A stretch of 39,865 nt of DNA from Domibacillus robiginosus (GTDB lineage Bacteria; Bacillota; Bacilli; Bacillales; Domibacillaceae), in NCBI RefSeq assembly GCF_000966195.1, contig NZ_LAHL01000020.1, positions 1-39,865 on the forward strand. The letters are read 5' to 3'. Below the pieces are notes generated by a model. The model made no database searches, was not told the origin of the DNA, and saw nothing but the letters and a program-made list of their open reading frames with translations. The number at the start of each line of letters is the position of its first letter. Positions within the stretch are counted from its first letter, which is position 1. A program made the translations under genes and the position numbers. Shown piece after piece: positions 9,308-18,314 of this stretch.

Positions 9308-9349
9308 TTCTTTTCCTCTCCTTTAACATGCTAAATTCCACAGTTATTA

Positions 9350-9370
9350 TAATAAGAATGATTTCGATTT
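9350..9370 (-). promoter_or_regulatory. Possible Zur box upstream of the znuA-like gene
   Basis: The core AATGATT followed by TCGATTT matches one half and the centre of the Bacillus Zur consensus (AATnATTaCGATTT). The other half is poorly conserved, so this is a candidate only. Confidence 0.4.
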
Positions 9371-9451
9371 ACAACATAAATATTTTTACATAATAATTTA
9401 AAATCTTGCGCAGGCAGTTAGCAAGGGCATTTTTAAATTTCCTTGCGCAAT

Positions 9452-9479
9452 TTGACAGATTTTATTTTCGGCTTATACC
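9452..9479 (+). promoter_or_regulatory. Sigma-A-type promoter for the 90-aa protein gene
   Basis: TTGACA at 9452-9457, a 16-base spacer and TATACC at 9474-9479. Two TTGCGCA words, at 9402 and 9443, lie just upstream. Confidence 0.5.
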
Positions 9480-9554
9480 ACGGCAGGTAAATGAAACTTC
9501 TGCAATCAATTAGAATAAAATAAATTAGCCCGCGTATGAAAAGAGGAGATTATT

Positions 9555-9827
9555 TTGCATAATGAAATTAAAAACAATATAAATGCTGACCAATTTAATG
9601 CTATTTTAGACCAAATAGGAAAAATGTTAACAGATTCGGTAGAAACAATTACCGATACTGTTCAAAATATTGCTTTAGAACAAGCAGTTCAAGGAAAAGT
9701 GATAAACGCTAAAAACAACCTGGACTTTCAGATGATCTTGCAATATATCGAAGAATTGTCCATTACTTTAAGAGAATTAATTAAAAATTCTTATCCACTG
9801 TTTGCTGAAGAGCAAATGGAAGAATAA
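9555..9827 (+). CDS. Small hypothetical protein, 90 aa
   Basis: This is a hydrophilic, largely helical cytoplasmic protein with no signal peptide or membrane segment. It starts with TTG, supported by GAGGAG six bases upstream; the nearby ATG is in another frame that closes after six codons. It has a promoter of its own and a strong shared terminator immediately downstream. No family is recognised. It is the only plus-strand gene in the first 19 kb apart from the transposon gene, and it converges on the SLH hydrolase. Confidence 0.7.
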   Translation: MHNEIKNNINADQFNAILDQIGKMLTDSVETITDTVQNIALEQAVQGKVINAKNNLDFQMILQYIEELSITLRELIKNSYPLFAEEQMEE

Positions 9828-9840
9828 ATAGAGCACAGAT

Positions 9841-9882
9841 AAAAAGGAAGCTCCGGTTCAATTGAACTGGAGCTTCCTTTTT
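9841..9882. terminator. Bidirectional terminator between convergent genes
   Basis: A near-perfect stem of about 19 bp (AAAAAGGAAGCTCC... paired with ...GGAGCTTCCTTTTT) has A and T runs on both sides. It serves both the 9555-9827 gene and the hydrolase ending at 9884. Confidence 0.92.
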
Positions 9883-9883
9883 A

Positions 9884-10909
9884 TTACTTTGCATTCATAG
9901 CATTATAGATGCCAACCGTAAACGCTTCGCGCGTTGCAAGGTGTGTTCCGTAAAACTTATCGCCTTTGAAAAGGCCTGTTTTGTCAATTGAAGCCATTGT
10001 TATAATGCCTTCGTAAGCCCAATGATCTGCACGAATATCAGAGTACTTCACACTCGCAGCTGCTGTTTGTGTCATTTTCAGGTCAAAGGCGCGCTGGATA
10101 ATAGCGGCCATTTCATTACGTGTCATTTCTTCCTCTGGACGGAACGTCTTATCGTCAAATCCAGTGATAATACCGGCTTCACGAATCGCGGCAATATCAT
10201 AAGCAAAACGATATGTTTTCGGTACATCTGTAAAGTGGCTCATAACTTCTGGCTTCAAGTCAAGTACACGGTTCATGATCGCCGCTGCCTGTCCGCGTGT
10301 TACTTTTGAGTCCGGGCGGAATGTGTAATCGTCAAATCCGTTGATGACTTCTTTATCTGTCAGCGTTTTAATCGCTGTGTATGTTGCATCTGTTTTCGGT
10401 ACATCTGTAAACCACTCTGGAACCACCGGTGCAGCCGATTCTTTTATCACGCGTTTTGCACCCGCATATCTTGGTCCCCAATAAGGGTTGTCCATAGATA
10501 CAAGATCAATACCATCGCTTGACGTTGCGTTTAATACCATATTATTGCCGGCATATACACCAACGTGAGAAATCCCTTGTTTATACGTGTTTTTATAAAA
10601 AATAAGATCTCCCGGCTTCAAGTCACTCTTAGCTACTGCTGTACCAATTTTATATTGCTGATCTGTTGTACGCGGAATAGAAATACCTGCTGCATTTTTA
10701 TAGATATACTGAGTGAACCCTGAACAATCAAACCCACTCGGAGAAGTCCCCCCCCACACGTAAGGTACACCCATAAACTTTTTCCCATAAGTAATGATCG
10801 ATTCCCCAGTGGATGCTGCTTCTGTTTTAAAAGAACCCAGCGGGGAAAGTGTTAAGAACATTACCGCTGCCATAAACACTACAATTACTTTCTTAAAACG
10901 ATTCACCAT
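9884..10909 (-). CDS. SLH-anchored NlpC/P60 peptidoglycan endopeptidase
   Basis: This is a secreted 341-residue cell-wall hydrolase that should cut D-Glu-type linkages in stem peptides. The signal peptide covers about residues 1-32. The NlpC/P60 domain (about 34-155) has catalytic Cys62 in SGFDCSGFTQYIY and His115 in ISHVGVY. Three SLH repeats follow: 166-215 (FTDVPKTDATYTAIK, GFDDYTFRPDSKVTRGQAA), 225-277 (GFDDKTFRPEEEMTRNEMA) and a divergent third at 288-340. SLH domains bind pyruvylated secondary wall polymer. The ATG has GGGAGG only three or four bases away; the next codon, GTG, is better spaced, so the true start may be at 10906. It has a private terminator. Confidence 0.9.
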   Translation of the reverse strand: MVNRFKKVIVVFMAAVMFLTLSPLGSFKTEAASTGESIITYGKKFMGVPYVWGGTSPSGFDCSGFTQYIYKNAAGISIPRTTDQQYKIGTAVAKSDLKPGDLIFYKNTYKQGISHVGVYAGNNMVLNATSSDGIDLVSMDNPYWGPRYAGAKRVIKESAAPVVPEWFTDVPKTDATYTAIKTLTDKEVINGFDDYTFRPDSKVTRGQAAAIMNRVLDLKPEVMSHFTDVPKTYRFAYDIAAIREAGIITGFDDKTFRPEEEMTRNEMAAIIQRAFDLKMTQTAAASVKYSDIRADHWAYEGIITMASIDKTGLFKGDKFYGTHLATREAFTVGIYNAMNAK

Positions 10910-11156
10910 TTTCCTCCCACGATCTTAATTTTTCTCTATTTGGCACTTTTTCTATATTTTTCTCAACTGAATTAATCATAACAAAATTAAACATAAATAG
11001 TTTTAAGATTACATTACAAATTGTCGTTTATCATCTGATTTAACATTTTTATGTAACAATACATAATTTATCTATCAAAAATTGATGAACTCTGCATATT
11101 TTAGAAAACAAAATGTAATAGAATTGAATATTCAAAAAATTAAGTTTTACATAGGT

Positions 11157-11191
11157 AAAAAAAGGAGGCTGTATGAACAGCCTCCTTTTTT
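11157..11191. terminator. Terminator after the MprF-like gene
   Basis: A stem of about 14 bp, AAAAAAGGAGGCTG/CAGCCTCCTTTTTT, with loop TATGAA. It lies downstream of the gene ending at 11248. Confidence 0.88.
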
Positions 11192-11247
11192 AGGGTATGG
11201 TGATAATGTTCCTAAACTCCTTTACTTTTTTATACAGATTCTTCGCA

Positions 11248-12279
11248 TCAAAACCTTTTCCTCACTAAAACAAATTTACGGTTTTTAGCTTCTTGATTAT
11301 TATGAATAAGACGAAAGATACGAAAAAACAGGATTGGCAAAAAATTACTTTGGTAAACAAGATATCTTGATTCCCATTCGGGTTGAAATTTATTTTTGTA
11401 TTGATACAGTCCTTTAAAGTTATAAAAGTGATTTACTTTGTCAAAAATCATCTGTCCCAAAGCTTCAAAAAATCCACTTTGTTCAGGGTCTTTCATATTA
11501 GCTAATGGCGACATCCCCATGCTGCACCATTCATATCCATTATCCTTTGCCCAATTAAATATAGAAATAAATAAGAAATCCATTGTTGCATTTGGGCTTT
11601 TATCCGGCTGGTAACGCATTAAATCAATCGCAAGAGTACGATCAATTTTTGGCTGATTATAAGCAAGCGTTGCAAAAGCAAGGATATCGCCATCCTTGCT
11701 TTTCACGATGGCAAGCGGAAACTTTGCTACATAGCCGTCATAAAAGAAACCGACTGAGAACCCTTTTTCTTTTCTCTTTCCCAGCCAAGAATTTGAAATA
11801 TCTTTTAGTTCTTCAAGCAGTTTTTTAGAATGCGGCGGAAATAAAACAGAAAATTGATATCCCTCACGCTCGAACTTATTTTTGCAGGTACGCAGGCGTT
11901 TTCGACTGTTTCCTGACATTGAAAAGTCTGGCAGGTAAACTTTTGCTTCTTCACCTATTTTAAGGGCACGGTATCCCATCTGTTGATATGCCGTCATGTA
12001 ACGAAGAGATACCTGATAAAAAACTGGTTTTATATTAAGCCGCCGGCAATATTGGTGAAAATCTTGAATCGCCCCATGAATTAATATTTCTTTTCCGATC
12101 GGGTCCCCTAATATGACAAATGTATTACCTGTCTTTTGATAGATAATCAAGACTTGCTTTTGCTGTGACCAATAAAAAAGCTTGTCATTTAAAAAGCTTA
12201 AATGGGATGTGTGTGTCCCTCCATTCTTTTGTAAAAACAGCCATACTTCATTCAGGTCATTTTCATATACAGAAAGCAT
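11248..12279 (-). CDS. Stand-alone MprF C-terminal (DUF2156) acyltransferase-like domain
   Basis: The 343-residue protein corresponds to the cytoplasmic GNAT-fold catalytic half of phosphatidylglycerol lysyltransferase MprF. It lacks the N-terminal flippase/membrane half found in full proteins of about 850 residues. Family hallmarks are FVILGDPIG, DLMRYQPDKSPNATMDFLF, GYEWCSMGMSPLA and FNFKGLYQYKNKFQPEWESRYLVY. The protein has no membrane segments, so it would need to associate with the membrane or use a soluble acceptor. It could be an aminoacyl-tRNA-dependent transferase for lipid or another substrate. The start has GGAGGG eleven bases upstream. It is monocistronic, with a terminator downstream. 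Confidence 0.85.
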   Translation of the reverse strand: MLSVYENDLNEVWLFLQKNGGTHTSHLSFLNDKLFYWSQQKQVLIIYQKTGNTFVILGDPIGKEILIHGAIQDFHQYCRRLNIKPVFYQVSLRYMTAYQQMGYRALKIGEEAKVYLPDFSMSGNSRKRLRTCKNKFEREGYQFSVLFPPHSKKLLEELKDISNSWLGKRKEKGFSVGFFYDGYVAKFPLAIVKSKDGDILAFATLAYNQPKIDRTLAIDLMRYQPDKSPNATMDFLFISIFNWAKDNGYEWCSMGMSPLANMKDPEQSGFFEALGQMIFDKVNHFYNFKGLYQYKNKFQPEWESRYLVYQSNFLPILFFRIFRLIHNNQEAKNRKFVLVRKRF

Positions 12280-13057
12280 AATAGAAAAAGTCCCTCCACA
12301 TACTCATTATTCTAGTGTTAAAACTGATTGATCATACTGTCATACAATGAGCGTCACTCCTCAATAAATTAGTGACTTATTATCCTTTAGTCCTTATTTC
12401 TCTGTCACCTGGGCTTTAATAAAATTGAGGCCTAATATTAATCTTTATTATACAAAAAAAACCCCAAATCTTTCTGCATAATATCTGCTTATTTTCCGTG
12501 TCCGTCCTCTTATACACCTTTAATTTGAAAGGAACTTAACCACTACAAAAATAAGAATGCTTTTGAGACTTTTAGTGTCACTGCTTGCTTTTGCCAACTG
12601 ATTCATATGGAAAAAACGATTCAGTTGGCAATTGGCGATGATTTGACGAAACAAACCAAAACAAAGATTTGTTATGGATTAGAACCGAGTATACTTGCCG
12701 GTACAAAGAATGTACCCCAATATATGTGTAATTCAAATTCAAGCAGAAAATGCGTGGACAAGAGAGGAAAACTGTTTAGTTACTAAAACTAAAGAAAGAA
12801 GACCTTTGTATTCATCCAATAAAGCGCACGGCTATTGAACGTCTATAATCTAAAGGACATAACGCATCGACAAAAGCCGCAAAAAAAAGTGCAAACTTGC
12901 AATTAAAAGCATCGAATGTAGGTGAATATTCCAACTGATAGAACAATAAAGAAGGCTAGATTCTCAGCCTTCTTTATTTATTAACTAATCGTTGTATTTA
13001 TTTTGTTATATTATAAAGCGACTCTACACCGCAAATGTGCTATACGCATTAGGCAGG
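12280..13057. other. 778-bp gene-poor stretch, possibly decayed coding DNA
   Basis: No intact gene is supported. A 58-codon plus-strand frame starting at 12607 (MEKTIQLAIGDDLTKQTK...) and a fragment with internal stops further on look like relics of plus-strand coding sequence. I cannot identify the family. The stretch ends with a perfect hairpin terminator at 12945-12978. Confidence 0.4.
12945..12978. terminator. Perfect 13-bp hairpin terminator
   Basis: AATAAAGAAGGCT and AGCCTTCTTTATT arms flank an 8-base loop. It lies 80 bases downstream of the SPOR-like gene and after the decayed plus-strand stretch. Confidence 0.8.
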
Positions 13058-13627
13058 TTAATTAAATGCCGTTTTTAACAGATCAAGTGCGTTTTGCTGA
13101 TCTTTCTCCGATAAAAACTGTTTTTTAATATCATTCGTCATCGGGGCGGGTAATTCTTTTAGATATACTTCCATTCCTTTTTGCTGAATCGGCTCAGCTA
13201 ATTCCTTTGCCGCTTCTATTGTTGAAGCAGCTCCTAACACCAGGAGAAACTGTCCTTCTGCGGGAACGACTGTCGCCGGAACATTTTTAGGTTTGGCTTT
13301 TTCTGCAGCTTCTGCCGTTGAGAAAACACCTCCTTGAATAAGGGCGACTGTCACGTCTTTTACATCGGCTGGCTTATTTTCCTGCACAGATCTTTCATTC
13401 CCGCTGACAGCCTGTTGTTTTTGTGCCTTTTCCTCTATATCAATAGCGTTGATCATTATTACGCCAAAAGCCGTACCGACACCAAGCGCTAAAGTCACAA
13501 TACCCGTTACAATTGCTGGATGGATAAACGCTGTTTTTTTCTTTGCTGCAGAAATCGGCATTTCTTCTCCTGGCATATGCCAATGGAGCACATTGCTGTT
13601 TTTCTCATGCCATTTTGGAGCCCCCAT
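13058..13627 (-). CDS. SPOR-like single-pass membrane protein
   Basis: This 189-residue protein has a cytoplasmic N-terminus of about 33 residues, one membrane helix (about 34-60, HPAIVTGIVTLALGVGTAFGVIM) and an extracytoplasmic C-terminal domain. In that domain, VALIQGGVFSTAEAAEKA and FLLVLGAASTIEAAKELAEPIQQKGMEVYLKEL show the repeated beta-alpha-beta pattern of SPOR domains. SPOR domains bind denuded peptidoglycan glycan strands; the topology is like SpoIIB-type proteins. Identity with SpoIIB itself is not established. The ATG has GAGGTG five bases upstream. The gene is isolated from its neighbours by gaps of more than 500 bases on both sides. Confidence 0.65.
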   Translation of the reverse strand: MGAPKWHEKNSNVLHWHMPGEEMPISAAKKKTAFIHPAIVTGIVTLALGVGTAFGVIMINAIDIEEKAQKQQAVSGNERSVQENKPADVKDVTVALIQGGVFSTAEAAEKAKPKNVPATVVPAEGQFLLVLGAASTIEAAKELAEPIQQKGMEVYLKELPAPMTNDIKKQFLSEKDQQNALDLLKTAFN

Positions 13628-13695
13628 TACATCACCTCAACTTTGTCTTAATACATAAATAAGATTCCTTTTAACAAAAAAGAACTGGCTTATTT

Positions 13696-13835
13696 CTATG
13701 TCAATAACTGTAGACTTCTCATACCTCTCAGTGTTTGATTGAAATAATTCAAAATCCCATGCCCTAAAACATTGTTCAAGGCGTTGGTATTTCTATCGAC
13801 CAACAGTCACCTGTATTTTGGCATGATGTGCAATA
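13696..13835 (-). pseudogene. Decayed 3' end of a second TnpB-type gene
   Basis: On the minus strand a frame reads MPKYR-stop-LLVDRNTNALNNVLGHGILNYF. This resembles the CPxCGxxxDRDxNAAxNIL end of zinc-finger TnpB proteins, with the cysteines lost and an internal stop. It comes from a different TnpB lineage than the window-edge copies. The rest of the element is not recognisable. Confidence 0.4.
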
Positions 13836-14183
13836 ATATTATAAAAACCCTCTTCTAAGAAGGTTTTATTGACTGCATACACACCATTTCCTTTATGTGA
13901 GGCTTCTAATTTTATTGGGATAATATTGTAGATAGAGGGTGCACAGAGCCTGTAACGAGATGCCTGTATAAGTAAGTGGTTACCGAAAATTATGCGGAAG
14001 GTGAGCGGAGGGGCTGGCGTCTTTTTTCAATATTTCTGTTAACGCTTTAATATTACCCTTGCCGCCCTGCAGCATTTATTCGTTGCAGTGGGTTCTGGTA
14101 TTCTAAGCAAAAAAAGAAGGACATCTTCATTACATGAATGATAGTCCTCTCATCAACATCGTCATATTGCCAGCCCTTACATT
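13836..14183. other. Intergenic region without a recognised gene
   Basis: A weak hairpin AAACCCTCTTCTAAGAAGGTTTT lies around 13846-13868, split here as AAACCCTCTTCT and AAGAAGGTTTT. Nothing else was identified upstream of the permease stop. Confidence 0.3.
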
Positions 14184-14831
14184 TTACTGTATCCAAAGTT
14201 TGAATAGTCCTTCTGTTATACCTAAGTTATACATATAGTAAATCCCAAATACTGTACTAATTCCTCCAGTAATTTGGGTGAGTGTTTTATTCATGCTGAT
14301 TTTTTTCGCACTAAAGACAAATGGAATTCCAATAATTGTAGTGAAGAAAAGCATTCCAATAACCGTTCCTGCACCAAATATAAGAATATAAATAACCGAT
14401 TCCCAAACAGTCTTCACTGTACTCATAGTTAAGAGAACCATGGCCCCGCTTCCAGCTAGACCATGTATTAAACCAATCAGCATAGATTTAAAATAAGAAA
14501 TATTTTTATGTTGGTGTTTGTGTACATGGATATTTTTGAATGAAAGGATCGTTGTAATTCCAAGATAAACAAGCATTATCCCTACTAAAAATTCTAATGA
14601 CATTGCCCATTTTTCTGGTATTTCACCTTTCATTAAAATCAGAATACAACCAATAATTAGTAATGTTGCAGTGTGACCTATCCCCCAAAACACTCCAGCA
14701 AGAGAGGAACGGGATAATTTCTTACTCTGACTCGCAATAGTAGATACTGCGATTACATGATCAGGTTCAATTGCGTGTTTAATTCCAAGAACAAAGCCCA
14801 AAGCTAAGACAGATAAAAAACTAATCTCCAT
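14184..14831 (-). CDS. UreH/NicO-family nickel or cobalt permease
   Basis: This is a 215-residue polytopic membrane protein with about six membrane segments. The first helix carries LGIKHAIEPDHVIAVSTI, with His19, Asp24 and His25, the transition-metal-binding signature shared by NiCoT and UreH-like permeases. A cytoplasmic histidine-rich loop (HVHKHQHKN) follows near residues 101-110. A second signature, GLIHGLAGSGAM, lies near 120-131. UreH proteins move Ni2+ for urease or hydrogenase maturation, but no urease genes are present, so the cargo is uncertain and could be another divalent metal. The start is ATG with GGGAGAA upstream. It seems to be a single-gene unit. Confidence 0.82.
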   Translation of the reverse strand: MEISFLSVLALGFVLGIKHAIEPDHVIAVSTIASQSKKLSRSSLAGVFWGIGHTATLLIIGCILILMKGEIPEKWAMSLEFLVGIMLVYLGITTILSFKNIHVHKHQHKNISYFKSMLIGLIHGLAGSGAMVLLTMSTVKTVWESVIYILIFGAGTVIGMLFFTTIIGIPFVFSAKKISMNKTLTQITGGISTVFGIYYMYNLGITEGLFKLWIQ

Positions 14832-15003
14832 TAATATTCTTCTCCCATTACGAATTTATAATATGTTTGATAAAAGAGATGTTACTCTACATCAAGTTCT
14901 TTTAAAAGTAAGAGTGTTACCGCTTTCGCAATTATAACACATAAATTTAATAGTATTATCCAGTGATTTTTATAAGGAACAAAAGATCAACTAGATTTCC
15001 ATA

Positions 15004-15035
15004 TAAAAAAACAGACTGCTCCGTGCAGTCTGTTT
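15004..15035 (-). terminator. Terminator after cysK
   Basis: The stem AACAGACTGC/GCAGTCTGTT has loop TCCGT. On the minus strand it is followed by a T run 10 bases past the gene end. Confidence 0.85.
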
Positions 15036-15044
15036 GAGATAATT

Positions 15045-15965
15045 TTAATCAAATTGGTAAAGCGGTGTGCTGAGATAACGTTCACCGTTTGACGGAAGAA
15101 TTGCCAGAACCTTTTTTCCTTTACCAAGCTTTTCAGCCACTTGAACGGCAGCAGCGATTGCTGCACCTGACGAAATGCCGCCAAGAATCCCTTCTTCACG
15201 TGCAACACGACGAGCTGTTTCAAACGCTGTGTCATTATCAATCTGAATGACTTCATCATAAACTTCTGTATCAAGGATCGCTGGAACAAAGCCTGCACCG
15301 ATCCCTTGAATTTTATGAGGACCCGGCTTACCACCTGAAAGGACCGGTGAATCTTTTGGCTCAACCGCAAAAATTTGCGCATTTGGCCATTTTTCCTTGA
15401 TCACCTGGCCTGCACCCGTGATTGTACCTCCAGTTCCAATACCAGATACGAATGCATCAAGCTCATCGAACTGCTCAACGATTTCTTTACCTGTTGTGCG
15501 GCGGTGAATTTCAGGATTTGCTTCATTTTCAAACTGCTGTGGCATGAAATAGCCGTTTGCTTCCGCAAGCTCTTTCGCTTTACGGATCGCACCACCCATT
15601 CCCTCGGATCCTGGTGTCAAAACTAGCTCCGCACCATATGCGCGAAGAAGGTTGCGACGCTCTATGCTCATTGTTTCTGGCATAACAAGAATCGCTTTAT
15701 AGCCTTTAGCAGCTGCAATCATCGCAAGTCCAATACCAGTATTTCCACTTGTCGGCTCAATTAATGTACCACCTGGCTGTAAATTGCCTTTTTCTTCAGC
15801 TGCTTCAATCATGGCAAGTGCGATTCGATCTTTTACACTGCTGCCCGGATTCATATATTCAAGTTTTACATATACTTCTGCACTGTTTTCATTTACTGCA
15901 TTGTTTAATCTTACAATGGGTGTTTTACCCACTAAATCCGCTACTGAGTTTGCTACATGTACCAT
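15045..15965 (-). CDS. cysK: Cysteine synthase (O-acetylserine sulfhydrylase)
   Basis: CysK makes L-cysteine from O-acetylserine and sulfide using PLP. The 306-residue protein has Lys45 in [13 protein letters not shown], which forms the Schiff base. It also has the substrate-binding loop [12 protein letters not shown], the phosphate-binding loop GTGGTITG and the late GGISSGAA motif. These are all diagnostic of CysK rather than of cystathionine synthase. Two starts are possible. The ATG at 15983 overlaps its own Shine-Dalgarno sequence, while the ATG at 15965 has GGAGGT nine bases upstream and gives the usual MVHVANS N-terminus, so the latter is chosen. CysK in Bacilli is normally under CymR control, but no operator was confidently seen. 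Confidence 0.95.
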   Translation of the reverse strand: MVHVANSVADLVGKTPIVRLNNAVNENSAEVYVKLEYMNPGSSVKDRIALAMIEAAEEKGNLQPGGTLIEPTSGNTGIGLAMIAAAKGYKAILVMPETMSIERRNLLRAYGAELVLTPGSEGMGGAIRKAKELAEANGYFMPQQFENEANPEIHRRTTGKEIVEQFDELDAFVSGIGTGGTITGAGQVIKEKWPNAQIFAVEPKDSPVLSGGKPGPHKIQGIGAGFVPAILDTEVYDEVIQIDNDTAFETARRVAREEGILGGISSGAAIAAAVQVAEKLGKGKKVLAILPSNGERYLSTPLYQFD

Positions 15966-16439
15966 TAGTTTACTTACCTCCATTTAGATGATGAGTGTTT
16001 TCATCTTCGAATTATACTGGTTACATACTGAATTTGGTTTAGGCGATAAAATGATCTTTCAACTGATCTCTGCAGCCTCCTTTAAAACTAGTGTCATTCC
16101 TCTATGGTTATGTTAAATAAAAAATGTGTAGAAATTATGATGAAACTATATATGAATTAAAAAAGCAGTATTCTTCTATTAGGAAGAATACTGCTTTTAA
16201 ATTACTGTTAATTAACAGTAACCGCCTGTGTCAACCAATATAAACTTAGCGCCTTTGAAGATTAATGCTTGACTAAAGATGTCTAACCTTCAATACATGC
16301 CTGTATCCTTCTGGCAGGTTACACGAGGATACTTGTACCTGAGGTAATTAAAAACAAGGCACTTGATTATCTGGAATAAATATCCATGTCTCCATCTGTT
16401 TTTAATGCATATCTCCTGTAACTCCAGCATGTATTTTTC
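15966..16439. other. Intergenic region between cysK and the copper-storage gene
   Basis: It holds one strong terminator (16159-16199) for the upstream unit. The remainder must contain the cysK promoter, but no element stands out. Confidence 0.4.
16159..16199. terminator. Strong hairpin terminator
   Basis: The stem AAAAGCAGTATTCTTC/GAAGAATACTGCTTTT has a loop of about seven bases and terminal A and T runs. It probably ends the copper-storage transcript. Confidence 0.85.
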
Positions 16440-16772
16440 TTAGCTAGCCATCTCCCGACATTTATCCGCACATTTCCTACACGCCTCAGCACATCTTCTG
16501 CAATGCTCATGGTGGCTGGCATGTTTTTCACATTCAGCGGCACAAGCCTCACAAATAGTCGCGCACAATTGGCAGATCTGAGAGACAAATCGGCTGCCGC
16601 TCGCCATAGCAGATGCCGCAAAGCTACACACGTCCGCGCATTCACGGGTTAACCGGATGCATTCCGCAAGCATTTTCACATCGTCTTCCTTTAAACAAGC
16701 ATCATAACAGTGATTGCACTCCGTCATACAAGCAAGGCATTCCTCAATACACTCTTTAAACTTCTCATGCAT
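16440..16772 (-). CDS. Four-helix-bundle copper-storage protein (Csp/DUF326 family, YhjQ-like)
   Basis: This is a 110-residue cytosolic protein with 19 cysteines, most spaced every three or four residues along four amphipathic helices (ECIEECLACMTEC; ICQLCATICEACAAEC; HCRRCAEACRKCADKC). In Csp proteins such cysteines line the inside of a four-helix bundle and bind many Cu(I) ions. There is no signal peptide, so it resembles the cytosolic Csp3 class. The ATG has GGAGG seven bases upstream. It fits with the copper proteins elsewhere in the window (CuA lipoprotein, multicopper oxidase) but is not in an operon with them. No CsoR-type operator was seen upstream. Confidence 0.9.
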   Translation of the reverse strand: MHEKFKECIEECLACMTECNHCYDACLKEDDVKMLAECIRLTRECADVCSFAASAMASGSRFVSQICQLCATICEACAAECEKHASHHEHCRRCAEACRKCADKCREMAS

Positions 16773-17072
16773 GTTTACATTCCTCCTAAAAATTTTCGAA
16801 TTACAGTTGTAGCGTTCCCATATTCCAAATCACTAAACACCGAAAAAAATCTTTGTATGTATAAAGTGATTATTTAGTAAACAAAGCTCCCTCGCCGTCA
16901 AAATCCCATGAAAATTAAAATCAGCTGAAAAATAAATGTAAATGTTTATAAATAGCGATCCATCCTAAAAATTCCTTACTTAGACCATTTCCATCTATGC
17001 TCTGCTGAAAATTAAAAAATTCTTTAAACTCCGCTCTATCGGGAGCTAGCGGGTATGCGTGTATAGTGATCT
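16773..17072. other. Intergenic region, nothing recognised
   Basis: This 300-bp AT-rich stretch lies between the RodA-like gene and the copper-storage gene. No gene, hairpin or clear operator was identified. Confidence 0.35.
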
Positions 17073-18245
17073 TTAGTTATTCTCTGAGGAAAACATGTAA
17101 TGACGTTCATTGAAAGTGATAGAGAATATAAGCGCAAGAGCAAACATATTCCCCATTAATGAACTGCCCCCGTAACTGAGAAATGGAAGCGGAATACCAG
17201 TAATAGGTAAAAGCCCAATCGTCATACCAATGTTTTGGAATACATGAAAGGTAATCATAGAAACGATTCCAGCGCCCATATAAGAGTAATAGGGAATCCT
17301 AGTTTTTACAGTAAGTTTGGTAATATGATAAACGAGGATGAAAAATAAGCTGATAACAATTGAACCACCAATAAATCCATATTCTTCCCCAATAACACTA
17401 AAAATAAAATCGGTATGGCTTTCTGGTAAATAAACTTGCCTATAGCCGGATCCTTTCCCTGTCGTTTGGCCAGATCCAATAGCAAGGAGAGACCTAGTCA
17501 ACTGAAACCCTTCGGAACTTGCATAACTATAAGGATCGAGCCAGGAGTAGATACGGCCAAATTGATACTGTTTGACGCCAAGATATTTTTCGAGAAAGGC
17601 AGGGTTCCAGAGTACAAGATAAAAAATGAACCCTGCTAAGGCACCGGCACCTCCGAACAGCGGCAGTAAAATTCGCCATGTTATACCAGATACAAAAATC
17701 ATTCCAAGTAAGATGGAAATTAGAACAAGCGAAGTACCCAGGTCAGGCTGCTGCATAATTAAAAGGAGCGGCACCGCAGTAGCAGTACCCAGTTTTAACA
17801 GCAGGAAAAAATCGCTCTGAACGGTCTTAATCGTGTATTTTACATGATGATTCACAAGGATGCGTGACAGTGTCAAGATCAGAAAAACTTTAATAAATTC
17901 TGATGGTTGAATTTGTCCAATGCCAGGAAACCGAAACCAGCTTTTTGCCCCATTTATCACGGGAGCGATTGATGGCGGAGCGATAACGAGAAATGCTAGA
18001 AGAATGATTCCGAATCCATATAAGTACCAGGCCATGCTGTGTAATTGACTGGAATCAAAGCGGATCACAAGGGTAATAATTCCGACACCGACCAAATACC
18101 AAACAACCTGACGAATGACAAAGTTTGTTTGATATTGACCTGTAGATTGGGCACTATAAATGACCACACAGCTAACAATAAACATCATCATCAAAATTAA
18201 TATCAATCCGTAATCTATCCGTGGTTGTTGTTGAGAATTCATCAT
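17073..18245 (-). CDS. RodA/FtsW/SpoVE family peptidoglycan glycosyltransferase (SEDS)
   Basis: SEDS proteins polymerise lipid II into glycan strands together with a class B penicillin-binding protein. The 390-residue protein has about ten membrane segments. Family motifs include GAKSWFRFPGIGQIQPSEFIK, QPDLGTSLVL, GSGQTTGKGSGY, PESHTDFIFSVIGEEYGF (with the conserved aspartate) and GLLPITGIPLPFLSYGGSSL. The short loops and tail favour the RodA branch over FtsW. Two adjacent ATG codons could serve as the start; GAGAGG lies four and seven bases before them. The gene that begins at 19112 lies 69 bases upstream on the same strand, with no terminator between. No PBP gene is adjacent, so this may be an accessory RodA paralogue. 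Confidence 0.92.
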   Translation of the reverse strand: MMNSQQQPRIDYGLILILMMMFIVSCVVIYSAQSTGQYQTNFVIRQVVWYLVGVGIITLVIRFDSSQLHSMAWYLYGFGIILLAFLVIAPPSIAPVINGAKSWFRFPGIGQIQPSEFIKVFLILTLSRILVNHHVKYTIKTVQSDFFLLLKLGTATAVPLLLIMQQPDLGTSLVLISILLGMIFVSGITWRILLPLFGGAGALAGFIFYLVLWNPAFLEKYLGVKQYQFGRIYSWLDPYSYASSEGFQLTRSLLAIGSGQTTGKGSGYRQVYLPESHTDFIFSVIGEEYGFIGGSIVISLFFILVYHITKLTVKTRIPYYSYMGAGIVSMITFHVFQNIGMTIGLLPITGIPLPFLSYGGSSLMGNMFALALIFSITFNERHYMFSSENN

Positions 18246-18314
18246 TTTTCCTCTCTTAACAATTAATATTTCATATTATTTTCTGAAAAAAAATCTTGGA
18301 TCAGGTCTTCCAGA

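Noticed and set aside
10980-11060. WalR-like repeats upstream of the NlpC/P60 gene (TGTTAC and TGTTAA)
   Set aside because: The spacing is seven bases, not the five required by the consensus, so the match is not convincing.
12607-12783. A 58-codon plus-strand frame in the long gap after the MprF-like gene
   Set aside because: There is no ribosome binding site, no family resemblance, and stop codons in the following frames; kept only as possible decayed DNA.
15375-15991. Long open frames antisense to cysK
   Set aside because: They lie opposite a highly conserved gene and show only the composition expected from its complement.
16367-16645. An open frame overlapping the copper-storage gene in another frame
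   Set aside because: The cysteine periodicity and ribosome binding site clearly support the 110-residue protein; the other frame is a shadow.
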